Positions 35,447 through 43,847 of a stretch of 64,000 bases of DNA are shown here, piece by piece; position 1 is the first letter of the stretch, and every line of letters begins with the position of its first letter. The notes under the pieces are model-generated. The model was not told the origin of the DNA. It did no database searches and saw nothing but the letters and a program-made list of their open reading frames with translations. Source of the DNA: Duganella callida (GTDB lineage Bacteria > Pseudomonadota > Gammaproteobacteria > Burkholderiales > Burkholderiaceae_D); the NCBI RefSeq assembly GCF_004614165.1, contig NZ_SPVG01000180.1, positions 44,792-108,791 of the forward strand, in the 5' to 3' direction. Both the position numbers and the translations under genes were made by a program.

Positions 35447-36475
35447 TTACTTAGTGGAGAAAGACCAATCTTTGGTGAATGCAACGCCGTTGTTAGTGCC
35501 AGCGAATTTCACGTTGTAGGTAGTACCAGACTTGAATGGGGCCTTGGCGATCAGGAAGGCTACGTTGCTGCTCAGGTAAGCGTTCGGGTCGTTCGAGCGG
35601 GTCATCAAACGGGCATCCATTGGCGCTGCCTGACCAGCTTCGGTCACAGTAAAGGTGGTCACAGCGATGGTATTGCCGGTAACGACTGATACGCTGATCG
35701 GATAGCTGGTCTTGGTCGGGAAGTCTGCGTTAGCCGTAGACAGGTCAGGGAACGGGTTAGGCGCTTCGACATAAGCGTGCAGAGCCACGGCGGTCTGGCC
35801 ATTCGCCGGGTACACGCCCACATAGTCCGAAGCGACCGACTGATTGGTTTTCAGGCCCATTTCCATGACGACGGTTTGCGACTGATCGGTGCCGACAGCC
35901 ACGCCAATTTCACGCACGTTCTGCATCATCAGGCCAGCACGGTGGTACACGGTCTGTGCCAGCGTAGCGAAGGCCGCTGCGCCGCCTTGCTTGCCACCAA
36001 AGGTCACTTCTTCGCCAACGTAGCTGCCTTCGTACTGAGCGAACTTGGCACGTTCACCTTCCTGGATACCGGTGAACTTGGCCAGAGCGCCGTTTTCTAT
36101 GTGCAGCATCGATCGGCCAGTGGCCGGATCGTAGGTGTTGAAGTTCACAGTGCCGCCGCTGTTGACATCATTGGTGATGATGTAGCTCAGGTGGTTGGTC
36201 GAGGCGGCATCCAGCTTGGTATTCTGCGCCAGCAGACCCAGACCTACCTTGCCGCGGAAGTCGTTTAGCGCCGTCACGAAGGCATATTCTTCGCTGGTAG
36301 CAGCATAGGTCAGCGCCGGAACGGTCGTCTGGGTGTCGCCTGGCGTCACCACCGGTGCCGTCGGCCCTGCGGGATTCATAGGCGTACTCACGCCGGCGGA
36401 CGGGGTACCACTTCCGCCACCACCGCATGCCGCGAGCAGGACCGCAATGGTAACTGGGATAGTACGTAGAATCAT
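35447..36475 (-). CDS. CAP (SCP/PR-1) domain lipoprotein
   Basis: From the ATG at 36475 the product has 342 residues. A lipoprotein signal (IPVTIAVLLAACGGGG) gives a Cys anchor near residue 17. A Pro/Thr/Gly linker is followed by a CAP-type domain (FVTALNDFRGKVGLGLLAQNTKLDAASTNHLSYI, then the YHRAGLMMQNVREIGVAVG segment). A C-terminal beta-rich domain (about 240-342) follows. Bacterial CAP proteins are secreted, sometimes calcium- or lipid-binding. It is divergent from an XRE regulator over a palindromic operator. Confidence 0.8.
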   Translation of the reverse strand: MILRTIPVTIAVLLAACGGGGSGTPSAGVSTPMNPAGPTAPVVTPGDTQTTVPALTYAATSEEYAFVTALNDFRGKVGLGLLAQNTKLDAASTNHLSYIITNDVNSGGTVNFNTYDPATGRSMLHIENGALAKFTGIQEGERAKFAQYEGSYVGEEVTFGGKQGGAAAFATLAQTVYHRAGLMMQNVREIGVAVGTDQSQTVVMEMGLKTNQSVASDYVGVYPANGQTAVALHAYVEAPNPFPDLSTANADFPTKTSYPISVSVVTGNTIAVTTFTVTEAGQAAPMDARLMTRSNDPNAYLSSNVAFLIAKAPFKSGTTYNVKFAGTNNGVAFTKDWSFSTK

Positions 36476-36554
36476 AGCGCTTGAAGAAGACAAGATGGGG
36501 TCCTTGAGTCGGTTGTCGTCAATTCCAGATGATTGACACATGGCAACTTTCTCA

Positions 36555-36598
36555 TAAATTATCATTCCAGTCAAATGATTTGACTGTGTGGTAATTTA
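36555..36598. promoter_or_regulatory. Nested palindromic operator between CAP lipoprotein and XRE genes
   Basis: The inner palindrome CAGTCAAATGATTTGACTG (36568-36586) has two perfect 8-base arms around TGA. An outer inverted pair TAAATTA (36555-36561) / TAATTTA (36592-36598) surrounds it almost symmetrically. A further TCAAAT half-site lies near 36608. It sits 55 bases before the XRE start, so autoregulation and control of the divergent gene are likely. Confidence 0.65.
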
Positions 36599-36653
36599 TC
36601 TTTTACGTCAAATGCTTAACCATCCCGCCTATCGCAAATACGTAGGGTAAGGA

Positions 36654-37004
36654 ATGGCTGATAACAGAAAAGCGGACGATGGGTTGGAGGCGCGCATCGG
36701 CGCCCATATCCGCGCGTTTAGAAAAGCCAAGGGTTACACACAAGCGGAACTAGCCGAGCTTTCGGGGGTCGACAACATGACCATCTCGCGCCTTGAAAAT
36801 GGCGTCCGCACGCCAACCGTTGAACACCTCTTAAAGCTAGCGAGCGTACTGGATGTAAGTGCGTCGCGCTTACTCGGTGAGGGAGAACTGAAAGTTTCCA
36901 GCGACGCATTGGCACTCGCGCAGGTCATGGATGGCCTGAACGCTGAACAGCGCAAGTTTGTGCTAGATCTGATCATCTTGTACACGCAGCGACATGCTCA
37001 GTGA
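36654..37004 (+). CDS. XRE-family transcriptional regulator
   Basis: The product has 116 residues. A lambda-repressor-type HTH lies at about 15-70 (IRAFRKAKGYTQAELAELSGVDNMTISRLENGVRTPTVEHLLKLASVL). A C-terminal helical tail probably mediates dimerisation. RBS AAGGA is near the ATG. The palindrome upstream is its likely binding site. It is convergent with an AlpA-like gene. Confidence 0.88.
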   Translation: MADNRKADDGLEARIGAHIRAFRKAKGYTQAELAELSGVDNMTISRLENGVRTPTVEHLLKLASVLDVSASRLLGEGELKVSSDALALAQVMDGLNAEQRKFVLDLIILYTQRHAQ

Positions 37005-37076
37005 AAGAGCTCATTCGCTGTGCGCATGTTCGCGTCTTTTCAGGCGTAAAAGCCCGACAATTCGATATAAATAGTA

Positions 37077-37352
37077 TTACCGATGTTTGTTCGACGAGTC
37101 AGCTATTGAAGTGACCATAGACGCATCAAGCCACGAGTGAAGATCTCTCTTGATGTACAAGCATTTGCGCGTAGTAGTGCCGCGCTTCTTCGAGCCTGGC
37201 TGCGAATATTTTGGACCACTCCCATCTCGGCGCATCATTTCTAACGACCTCACTGAACAGCATAGGAAAATAGCTACCTCGGTGGAAGTCAATAGAGCAT
37301 TGTCCGGTAGTGCGTACAAAGCTTTTCTTATTTCAAATTCATCACTATTCAT
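37077..37352 (-). CDS. AlpA/excisionase-like HTH protein
   Basis: The product has 91 residues. The core LLTSTEVAIFLCCSVRSLEMMRRDGSGPKY, followed by basic residues and YIKRDLHSWLDA, matches MerR-like winged HTH proteins of the AlpA/excisionase type. These bind DNA of integrated elements and regulate integrase genes or excision. The nearby tyrosine integrase makes a recombination directionality or regulatory role plausible. Confidence 0.7.
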   Translation of the reverse strand: MNSDEFEIRKALYALPDNALLTSTEVAIFLCCSVRSLEMMRRDGSGPKYSQPGSKKRGTTTRKCLYIKRDLHSWLDASMVTSIADSSNKHR

Positions 37353-37716
37353 ATCTAATAAAGCCGAGGTGGCGCCATAAAGCTAATATGATTATGGTAG
37401 CAGCCCAAGAGTGGCCATTTTTTTGAAACGCAGCAAACTGATGCACTTTTTCATTTTTCCCGACTTTTTTATCGAACTTTGTAACAGCACTAGTAAGTAG
37501 CACGCCTCAACATCGGTGCACTACTCCAAGTTTTTTCGGCTGAGAGCAACACGAGTCATAAGATCGTGCCTCATTGAATTAGCACGGGTTTAAGATTGCC
37601 CCCACGATTAGAATAGCCAGTGCGAGTGACCAGTTGAGAATGCCAAGATAGGCATTGAGTCTTGCGCAGCAGGGATCAACAAGCGATGACGCTATATTTA
37701 GAAACGAAGCCCTCAA
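37353..37716. other. Intergenic region upstream of the large NTPase
   Basis: This 364-base gap holds the divergent promoters of the AlpA-like gene and the NTPase gene. It is AT-rich, with T-tracts near 37418-37475. No repeat or small gene with an RBS was found. Confidence 0.35.
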
Positions 37717-40700
37717 ATGCTCATAGAACTGCTAAAGAAAATCACTAACAAAACAGTACAGAGCGCTGGGCCTCGGTATACGCCTGGCATAGCAAAGAAC
37801 GCTCCAAATTTGAACATAACCGAGTTGGAGCAAGCACTAGCTGGATTAGCTGTGAGCACTCGGTTCCCGGAAATGCTCAAAGCCGCCGCAGAATCAATTC
37901 GCGAAGCAGTCGGCCGAGGTGTCCGCATCGCCGACGGTCAAAGTTTCGAGCAGCTCGCCGACGCGGTAGCTGATGATCTGATAAAACTAGGTCTGGAGAA
38001 AGTAGGACGAGGCAAAACTCGATTCGCTCGCCTTGAGCGCACCATCAACGAATTGACAGATCTGATTCGCGGCCAGGAAGCTGAGCTTGAAATCTCGATT
38101 CAGGCACGTGACCAACACCTCAGCAAACAAGATAGTCATGCAAGCCAAAGAAGAAACGAGTATCGCAGCGATCAGGAACTGGAGAAGCTAAGACAACGTC
38201 TGGATTACGTGCGACGCCTCGATACTTCGTGCCGCCGTTGCGCCCGCCTTATAGAGTCGCACGCAATGAAACTGCGATTTTCTAATCTCGCATTATTGTT
38301 GGGCCCTTGGGGAAGTGGCAAGACACATTTTCTATGCGATGTTAGTCTTGCACTCCTCGCGGCCAAGGTGCCTTCTGTTACGTTACTCGCTAAGGATATC
38401 GCCGGTACCGTCGACTTGGAAACAGGACTGTGTGAAATATTCGGTGCGTCATCTCTCGATTCGCTTCTAGCGGCACTAGATCAGCTAGGTAAAGGGACTG
38501 GGAAACGAACCGTGTTCATGATAGATGGAGTGAATGAAGGGGACTTCGATACCTGGCGCCGCTTTATCGCAAGGCTGACAACGCACGCAAAACGGTACAA
38601 CCATGTTGGGCTCGTCTTGAGTTGTCGTACGCCGATGGAGAAACTCCTTTTTTCGGAACGTACTCGCAACCAGTATATCAGCCTCGTCCATCCAGGATTC
38701 GGCGATATCGAGTTCGACGCACAGAAGGCGTTTTTTTCTTTCTACGGAGTTCCACTGCCCGAAGTGCCGCTTTTGACGGAAGAGTTCTCCCGCCCGCTCA
38801 CGCTGAAAATTCTGTGCGAGTCATTTGCGGAACTACCTCGAAAGGAACAACGCAAAGGCTTTTTAGGAATTACCTCTGGACAGAAAGGCATGACCTTCGT
38901 CTTAGAGAGTTTCGTAAAGCGCCGTACGGATCAAGTCGAGAAGGAGCTGGGGCTACCCAAGCTCTTTTGCTGGAAACTGATCAAGGGCGATGATGCAATT
39001 AAAGACCATGCCTCGTCCGGTCTAGCCTCATATATGGCAGAGCATATGGTGGACTCAGTGCCATTTAAAGATGCTATCCGAATCGCCCGTTTGAGGCCAG
39101 AGATCACAACCGCGTCATTGGCACGTACTCTTCTGACTCGACTCATCCAAGAAGGTGTGATTCACGACTATGCACAATGGACAGGCAAAGGTGAACATCA
39201 TGAGCGAGTTATCGGCCTACCCTACCAAAGGTTTAGCGACCACATAATCGCGCGACATCTGCTGGCGCGACACCTCGACAAAAACAGTCTAGAGACCATC
39301 AGGGCGAGCTTAACGCCTGGCACTCCGCTCGGCAGGGTATTTGAGCGACCACATAATTGGAGTAGGCAGTACGCAAATCCAGCATTGGCGGAAGCTCTCA
39401 TCATCGAATTCCCCGAAGTAGTAAAAACAAAAATCCAAGAAGGAGAGCGGGAGCTGTACTACTACCTTCCTCAGCATGCCCAAGACCTAAATAGTTACTT
39501 CACTCCTTTCATTGATGGCTTCAGCTGGCGATCGCCCACAACCATCGATTCAAGCACAGAGAGGATAGTTCGTACCGCGATGAATCCTGACCACTACGAA
39601 GCCTTTCACCGCACCATGGATGTGCTGGTAATGGTTGCGACAAAGCCAGGACATCCTTTCAGCGCGGAACGACTCTTTCGCTTCTTGGCTGGCCTCAGCA
39701 TGCAGGAGCGTGACCTATCATGGAGCGAAGTCCTACGCGCAGCGGAGCCCGGCAGCGCAATCGATCGCGTAGCAGAATTCTATTCGTCGATCCCATTCAA
39801 AGCATTAAGCATCGAAACGGCCACGCTGGCTGTGACGCTGCTATCAGCATTTCTGACCACCTCGGATCGAATCTTGCGAGATAAATCTACGCTGGCACTT
39901 GTTCGCGTTGGCGAATCCTGTCCGAGCGCGCTCTTCTCATTTGCGGAAGTGGCCCTAGCGTTTAATGACCCTTACGTGGGAGAGCGCGTTCTGGCAGCGA
40001 TGTACGGCGTTTCCATGAGTCTTTGGCGCATGAACCGGGCAGATTTTCTCCCTGAGTTGGCACGATCAGCAAACTTCTTAGCGCGAGAACTGTTCTGCCC
40101 AGCAGGCCGATTCCATACTCATCACGTTCTCACCCGAGATTATGCCCTTGGAATAATTGAACTCGCCAAGAGAATCGATGCCGAGGTAATTACGCAAGAT
40201 TTGGAACCGTTCTTGGCACCACCATTCACTGGCATTCTTTCAAAATTCCCGGAGTCTCGGCGAATCTCCCCCAAGACAATCAAAAAAGTGACCTCCGCGA
40301 TTCAGATGGATTTCGGAAACTACACCATCGGGCGGCTAGTGCCAGGTCGCTCTAATTATGACGACAAGCATGTCGACTACAGGAGGGTTCGACGCCAAAT
40401 TGAATGGAGAATGGCAAACCTCGGATATGACAGCGCCAAGTTTGGGGTAATCGATTCTGCCATAGCCAGGACGCATAGCCACGGCCGCAGCGCAGATGGC
40501 GCTAAAGTGGATAGGTACGGAAAAAAGTACGCGTGGATTGCGTACTTCGAAATGTATGGCCTTCGCCAGTCCACTGGGCTGCTTCGCAGAGCCGAACGCA
40601 CTAGCGACTGCGATGTAGATCCCAGCTTCCCCATTGAAGAGAATCACTCAATGCCGCCGATGCAAGGGTTCTTCAATCGCAAACGTTTGCCCAAGTCACA

Positions 40701-41709
40701 CCTCCGGTGGTTGAAATCCGGCCCTGCTCCTGATTATAAGGCGCTACTTCGTCGTGACGAAATCAATGGCGACGCTGGGCCTTGGAGGCTTGTATGTGGG
40801 TACATAAACGAAGAAGACAAATCAACACTTCATCAACTATGGGCGCACATGCATATGTACCTCGCAAATAATGACAACGTCGAACACCTACGACAGGCGT
40901 TTATGAAAGACGGCTTCCCGCCACACGAGATCAGTCATGTGTCGGAGGATCACTATACATATGCGGGAGAAATTGGCTGGTCCAAACGGTTCGGCGGCCG
41001 AGACGATACTGATCAGGAAACGTCGCGAACCGTTAGAGCATTTGGCAGTCATGAACAACAATTGGTGACTGAGCTAATCGAGGAGGCGTGGTATCACGTC
41101 GATGGCGCACTGGTTTTGAAGTTTTTCCGTGCACAGTCCGACGCCGGCCGGAAGAGAGCTCGCGCCGCACTTTCGCGCCATCTGGAGGTTATTAACAGCC
41201 AGCTTGACGAAGAGGACCAAATCACCATACACGATGTGACAAACTTTAAGTCGATTCCCACCCAGGAGCAATTCGCAAGCGGAGTCGTTCAAAGAATGAG
41301 ATGGCAAAACGTCGGTGGATTCGAGGTCGAACCTTTGTCTTGGTCATTTGCTTGGGAGAGCTATCACTCGGCGCTGAATCAAGTCTCGTTCAACATGCCT
41401 AATCCGTGGTTCTGTGATCAGTTTGAACTGCATTCGCGCCTACGCTCCGTTGGGCTCTTCGATTCATCGGGAAGGAGAGCTACGTATTATCTCAAGGCAG
41501 GCGATAGCCACTCAGACAGCACTTCGCTCCTGTACGTTAGGGAAGATTTGCTGGTCAAATATGCTGCTCTTCTAGGCAAGAAGCTTGTAAGCCTGAGCTG
41601 GGGTGAGCGTCAAATTCATTATTCGCTTTCAGAGGGTTTTTGGCGGTCTGAGAACAGACCAGACATTGAGCACGATGACACCATCTTCAAGTTCTTTGAA
41701 GCGGGCTAA
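37717..41709 (+). CDS. Large P-loop (STAND/NACHT-like) NTPase, defence candidate
   Basis: The product has 1330 residues. It has an N-terminal helical part (1-190) with a charged coiled coil at about 110-180. The P-loop domain follows: Walker A LLGPWGSGKTHF (about 194-205), Walker B TVFMIDGVNEG (about 265-275), and VLSCRTP (about 300-306), where the Arg sits as in NACHT/STAND sensors. A winged-helix-like region follows, then about 900 residues of mostly helical sequence, including GKKYAWIAYFEMYG near 940. No known nuclease, TIR or protease domain was seen at either end. Large STAND NTPases in bacteria commonly sense phage proteins. The gene stands alone next to an integrase, which fits defence cargo; function is inference. 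Confidence 0.75.
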   Translation: MLIELLKKITNKTVQSAGPRYTPGIAKNAPNLNITELEQALAGLAVSTRFPEMLKAAAESIREAVGRGVRIADGQSFEQLADAVADDLIKLGLEKVGRGKTRFARLERTINELTDLIRGQEAELEISIQARDQHLSKQDSHASQRRNEYRSDQELEKLRQRLDYVRRLDTSCRRCARLIESHAMKLRFSNLALLLGPWGSGKTHFLCDVSLALLAAKVPSVTLLAKDIAGTVDLETGLCEIFGASSLDSLLAALDQLGKGTGKRTVFMIDGVNEGDFDTWRRFIARLTTHAKRYNHVGLVLSCRTPMEKLLFSERTRNQYISLVHPGFGDIEFDAQKAFFSFYGVPLPEVPLLTEEFSRPLTLKILCESFAELPRKEQRKGFLGITSGQKGMTFVLESFVKRRTDQVEKELGLPKLFCWKLIKGDDAIKDHASSGLASYMAEHMVDSVPFKDAIRIARLRPEITTASLARTLLTRLIQEGVIHDYAQWTGKGEHHERVIGLPYQRFSDHIIARHLLARHLDKNSLETIRASLTPGTPLGRVFERPHNWSRQYANPALAEALIIEFPEVVKTKIQEGERELYYYLPQHAQDLNSYFTPFIDGFSWRSPTTIDSSTERIVRTAMNPDHYEAFHRTMDVLVMVATKPGHPFSAERLFRFLAGLSMQERDLSWSEVLRAAEPGSAIDRVAEFYSSIPFKALSIETATLAVTLLSAFLTTSDRILRDKSTLALVRVGESCPSALFSFAEVALAFNDPYVGERVLAAMYGVSMSLWRMNRADFLPELARSANFLARELFCPAGRFHTHHVLTRDYALGIIELAKRIDAEVITQDLEPFLAPPFTGILSKFPESRRISPKTIKKVTSAIQMDFGNYTIGRLVPGRSNYDDKHVDYRRVRRQIEWRMANLGYDSAKFGVIDSAIARTHSHGRSADGAKVDRYGKKYAWIAYFEMYGLRQSTGLLRRAERTSDCDVDPSFPIEENHSMPPMQGFFNRKRLPKSHLRWLKSGPAPDYKALLRRDEINGDAGPWRLVCGYINEEDKSTLHQLWAHMHMYLANNDNVEHLRQAFMKDGFPPHEISHVSEDHYTYAGEIGWSKRFGGRDDTDQETSRTVRAFGSHEQQLVTELIEEAWYHVDGALVLKFFRAQSDAGRKRARAALSRHLEVINSQLDEEDQITIHDVTNFKSIPTQEQFASGVVQRMRWQNVGGFEVEPLSWSFAWESYHSALNQVSFNMPNPWFCDQFELHSRLRSVGLFDSSGRRATYYLKAGDSHSDSTSLLYVREDLLVKYAALLGKKLVSLSWGERQIHYSLSEGFWRSENRPDIEHDDTIFKFFEAG

Positions 41710-41914
41710 GGTTTACTAGCTCGGCTTGAACGAACGCCAGTTGTCACATGATTTATAGTTCTGAAAGTCTCTACCGCGAAAGCAGCTTGTCAGGATTGGT
41801 ATCACCGCACCGCATGGTACTGGTGAGTTGTGCGGATGAGTGGCGGTGATCGTTGTCCCAGTTGCAGGTGATCATATCTAGCGAGAGCCGATGTCAAGTA
41901 CATGCTTCAGGTAT

Positions 41915-41951
41915 CCGCATTTCAGATAAACGCAATTTATCTGAAATGCGG
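41915..41951. terminator. Perfect 16-bp hairpin between convergent genes
   Basis: CCGCATTTCAGATAAA (41915-41930), loop CGCAA, and TTTATCTGAAATGCGG (41936-41951) form a perfect stem. It lies between the convergent NTPase and integrase genes, where a bidirectional terminator is expected. There is no long T-run after it, so a recombination or protein-binding site is also possible. Confidence 0.45.
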
Positions 41952-41978
41952 TTAAACTCAAGTGATCATACCCAGACG

Positions 41979-43526
41979 CTAAGCGACCATAGTTGCTTGC
42001 ACCTCATTACGCATCTTAGGCGGGCGCCCGAGACGAACAATTCGCTTACTCACGAACGGTTCTGGCGCAGCCAGGACAGGCCAACCTGCTGGGCTCAGCG
42101 AATTATAGATATTGGGCGCAGTAGAGATGATGTTCTTTTCAATCCTCTCAATCCACTCTCGAAGCAGTCGCCATTCAGGTTTGGTGTAGAGATCAGTAAC
42201 GATCGGTCGCTTGTGATTGAAAAATCGCGCGTAGATGTTTTCCGGAACATCCAGAGTCACCATCATGGTTCCGAAGCTCCTACGGAGATCGTGATTTGTC
42301 AGCTTCGGAATTTCGGCATCCTCCCGAATGACATTCAAGATGTATGTGGAGTCCGAGTAGTGTCCCGTTTTGCAGAACTTACTGCGAGCCGGGAAAACGA
42401 ACTTTCGCGTCAACGAAGTGGACTCGCCCGCAACAAAAGCTTCAGCGCACAAGGCTTGTCGGCGCCGGAGCAACTCAACCGCAATAGGTCCCAGCGGAAG
42501 TCGATGATTCAAGCCGTTCTTCGTTTGATAGAAGAAGATATATGCACCGTACTCCGGACAATCCAACATTACATGACTGGTCTTAAGACGCTGTTCAGGA
42601 GTCAATTGCTCGCCCCATTGCGTAGCTCCATGTTCTGACTTGCGGCATCCTAGCAGCAGCTGCAGAATCAAAAAATCTACGGCTGTTTCGTTATCGTTGT
42701 ACCTCCTTTTCCCCCAGGCGACTTCCAGAAAAGGCCCTAAGGTTGTCGAAGGTCGAAGTGGGTTTCGAACTTGGTTCTCTTGTCGCAACAATTCCAGTTG
42801 AGCCGGAGTGCGAAACATCCTATCCAATACCAACACTTCAAATGGATTTGACGTTAGTCGAGGATCGCGTTGCTCACTGCGCGCTGCGAGTTTCTCTTTT
42901 TGAATGTACCAATTCACGCAGGTAATCGCATGACGAAACGCTCGCTCTTTTGCGCTTGGATGCGTTTTGACTTCTTCAACGAACTTCTCCGAGATCTCGT
43001 CGATAGACAGCTCACAAACCTTTTTGCGAAGCCAACCGTACCCGGCGAACTTGCGAACGTCCACATCGTGTGCCTTCAACGTACTGTCAGATGCTGGCTT
43101 GACGGCCCGCGTAGCTAAGTGCCTCTTGTAGAAATCGAACGCCTGCCCGAGTGTAATGTCATTGACGCGTCGCATTCGTTGCTCAACAACCGGGTTCTTG
43201 CCGGTCTCCTTCATCACGATCGCCAACCCGGCGGCAACTTCACGTGCGCGAGGGAGCGGCGATTTGCCTCCCACCATGAAGTCCGCCACATCCCCAACTT
43301 TCGCAAGCATAGACTTACCATCCACTTTGCGTCGCAGAATAAACGTCTTCTTGCCGGCGACTTTGACACCGAACCCCACCGGTGCCTCCTGGGCCGAGTC
43401 ATAGACGATGTAAGGTGCCTCTGCCGGGTTGGCTTCGTAGATGATCTGACCTTGTGAATCGATTCCGACTGGACGCTGGTCGATCGACAGGTTCTTGATG
43501 AACGGCATTGTGAGGCTGAATTTCAT
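41979..43526 (-). CDS. Tyrosine recombinase / integrase
   Basis: The ATG at 43526, with AAAGGA upstream, gives 515 residues. The catalytic set is visible: Arg in LLLGCRKSEHG, HxxR in LTNHDLRRSFGTM, His in FFNHKRPIVTD and the nucleophilic Tyr in TDLYTKPEW. The N-terminal part is beta-rich, like P4-type integrases with a DUF4102-like region, followed by a SAM-like core-binding domain (about 130-210). It catalyses site-specific integration and excision of the island. It points away from mutS, with 321 bases between the two genes. Confidence 0.92.
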   Translation of the reverse strand: MKFSLTMPFIKNLSIDQRPVGIDSQGQIIYEANPAEAPYIVYDSAQEAPVGFGVKVAGKKTFILRRKVDGKSMLAKVGDVADFMVGGKSPLPRAREVAAGLAIVMKETGKNPVVEQRMRRVNDITLGQAFDFYKRHLATRAVKPASDSTLKAHDVDVRKFAGYGWLRKKVCELSIDEISEKFVEEVKTHPSAKERAFRHAITCVNWYIQKEKLAARSEQRDPRLTSNPFEVLVLDRMFRTPAQLELLRQENQVRNPLRPSTTLGPFLEVAWGKRRYNDNETAVDFLILQLLLGCRKSEHGATQWGEQLTPEQRLKTSHVMLDCPEYGAYIFFYQTKNGLNHRLPLGPIAVELLRRRQALCAEAFVAGESTSLTRKFVFPARSKFCKTGHYSDSTYILNVIREDAEIPKLTNHDLRRSFGTMMVTLDVPENIYARFFNHKRPIVTDLYTKPEWRLLREWIERIEKNIISTAPNIYNSLSPAGWPVLAAPEPFVSKRIVRLGRPPKMRNEVQATMVA

Positions 43527-43847
43527 TACGTGTTTCCTTTGCATATAGGTTTGTTAAGTACAGCGCGGTCGGTTTCCCGGTATAATCCGGCGTCCGTATT
43601 CCATGCTCCGAGGGGACTAAAATCCCCATCTAAGCTATTGAATATGTTAAACATTTTCAGACCCTATATTTCGCGGGGGACCACGTTTGAAGCGTTTTTC
43701 TGCTTTTTTTCGCTAGTCCCCTTTTGGTACACTTTTTGGAGAAGGAACTTTGCGGCAAGTTGCGGAAAGCTGCGGCAAGTTGCGGTACTCAAAAATGTCT
43801 AAGCATTTGATTCAACAGACAAAAAACAACAGAACTGAGCAAACCCA
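43527..43847. other. Probable attachment region between integrase and mutS
   Basis: These 321 bases mark the boundary between island and core sequence. They hold a GGGGACTAAAATCCCC hairpin (about 43614-43629) and a four-copy 10-bp repeat at 43751-43790. No intact tRNA gene was found. The mutS promoter must lie in the right half. Confidence 0.4.
43751..43790. repeat. Four 10-bp direct repeats upstream of mutS
   Basis: The units TGCGGCAAGT, TGCGGAAAGC, TGCGGCAAGT and TGCGGTACTC follow head to tail, all starting TGCGG. One helical turn per unit suits cooperative protein binding, for example integrase arm sites. The array lies 57 bases before the mutS start. Confidence 0.7.

Noticed and set aside
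37150-37380. Plus-strand open frame opposite the AlpA-like gene
   Set aside because: The minus strand has a clear HTH protein; this frame has no features.
41853-42638. Plus-strand open frame overlapping the integrase 3' half
   Set aside because: It lies antisense to the integrase catalytic domain and has no protein features.
43560-43640. tRNA gene as integration target
   Set aside because: Only one anticodon-arm-like hairpin is present, with a six-base loop. The D arm, T arm and acceptor stem could not be found.
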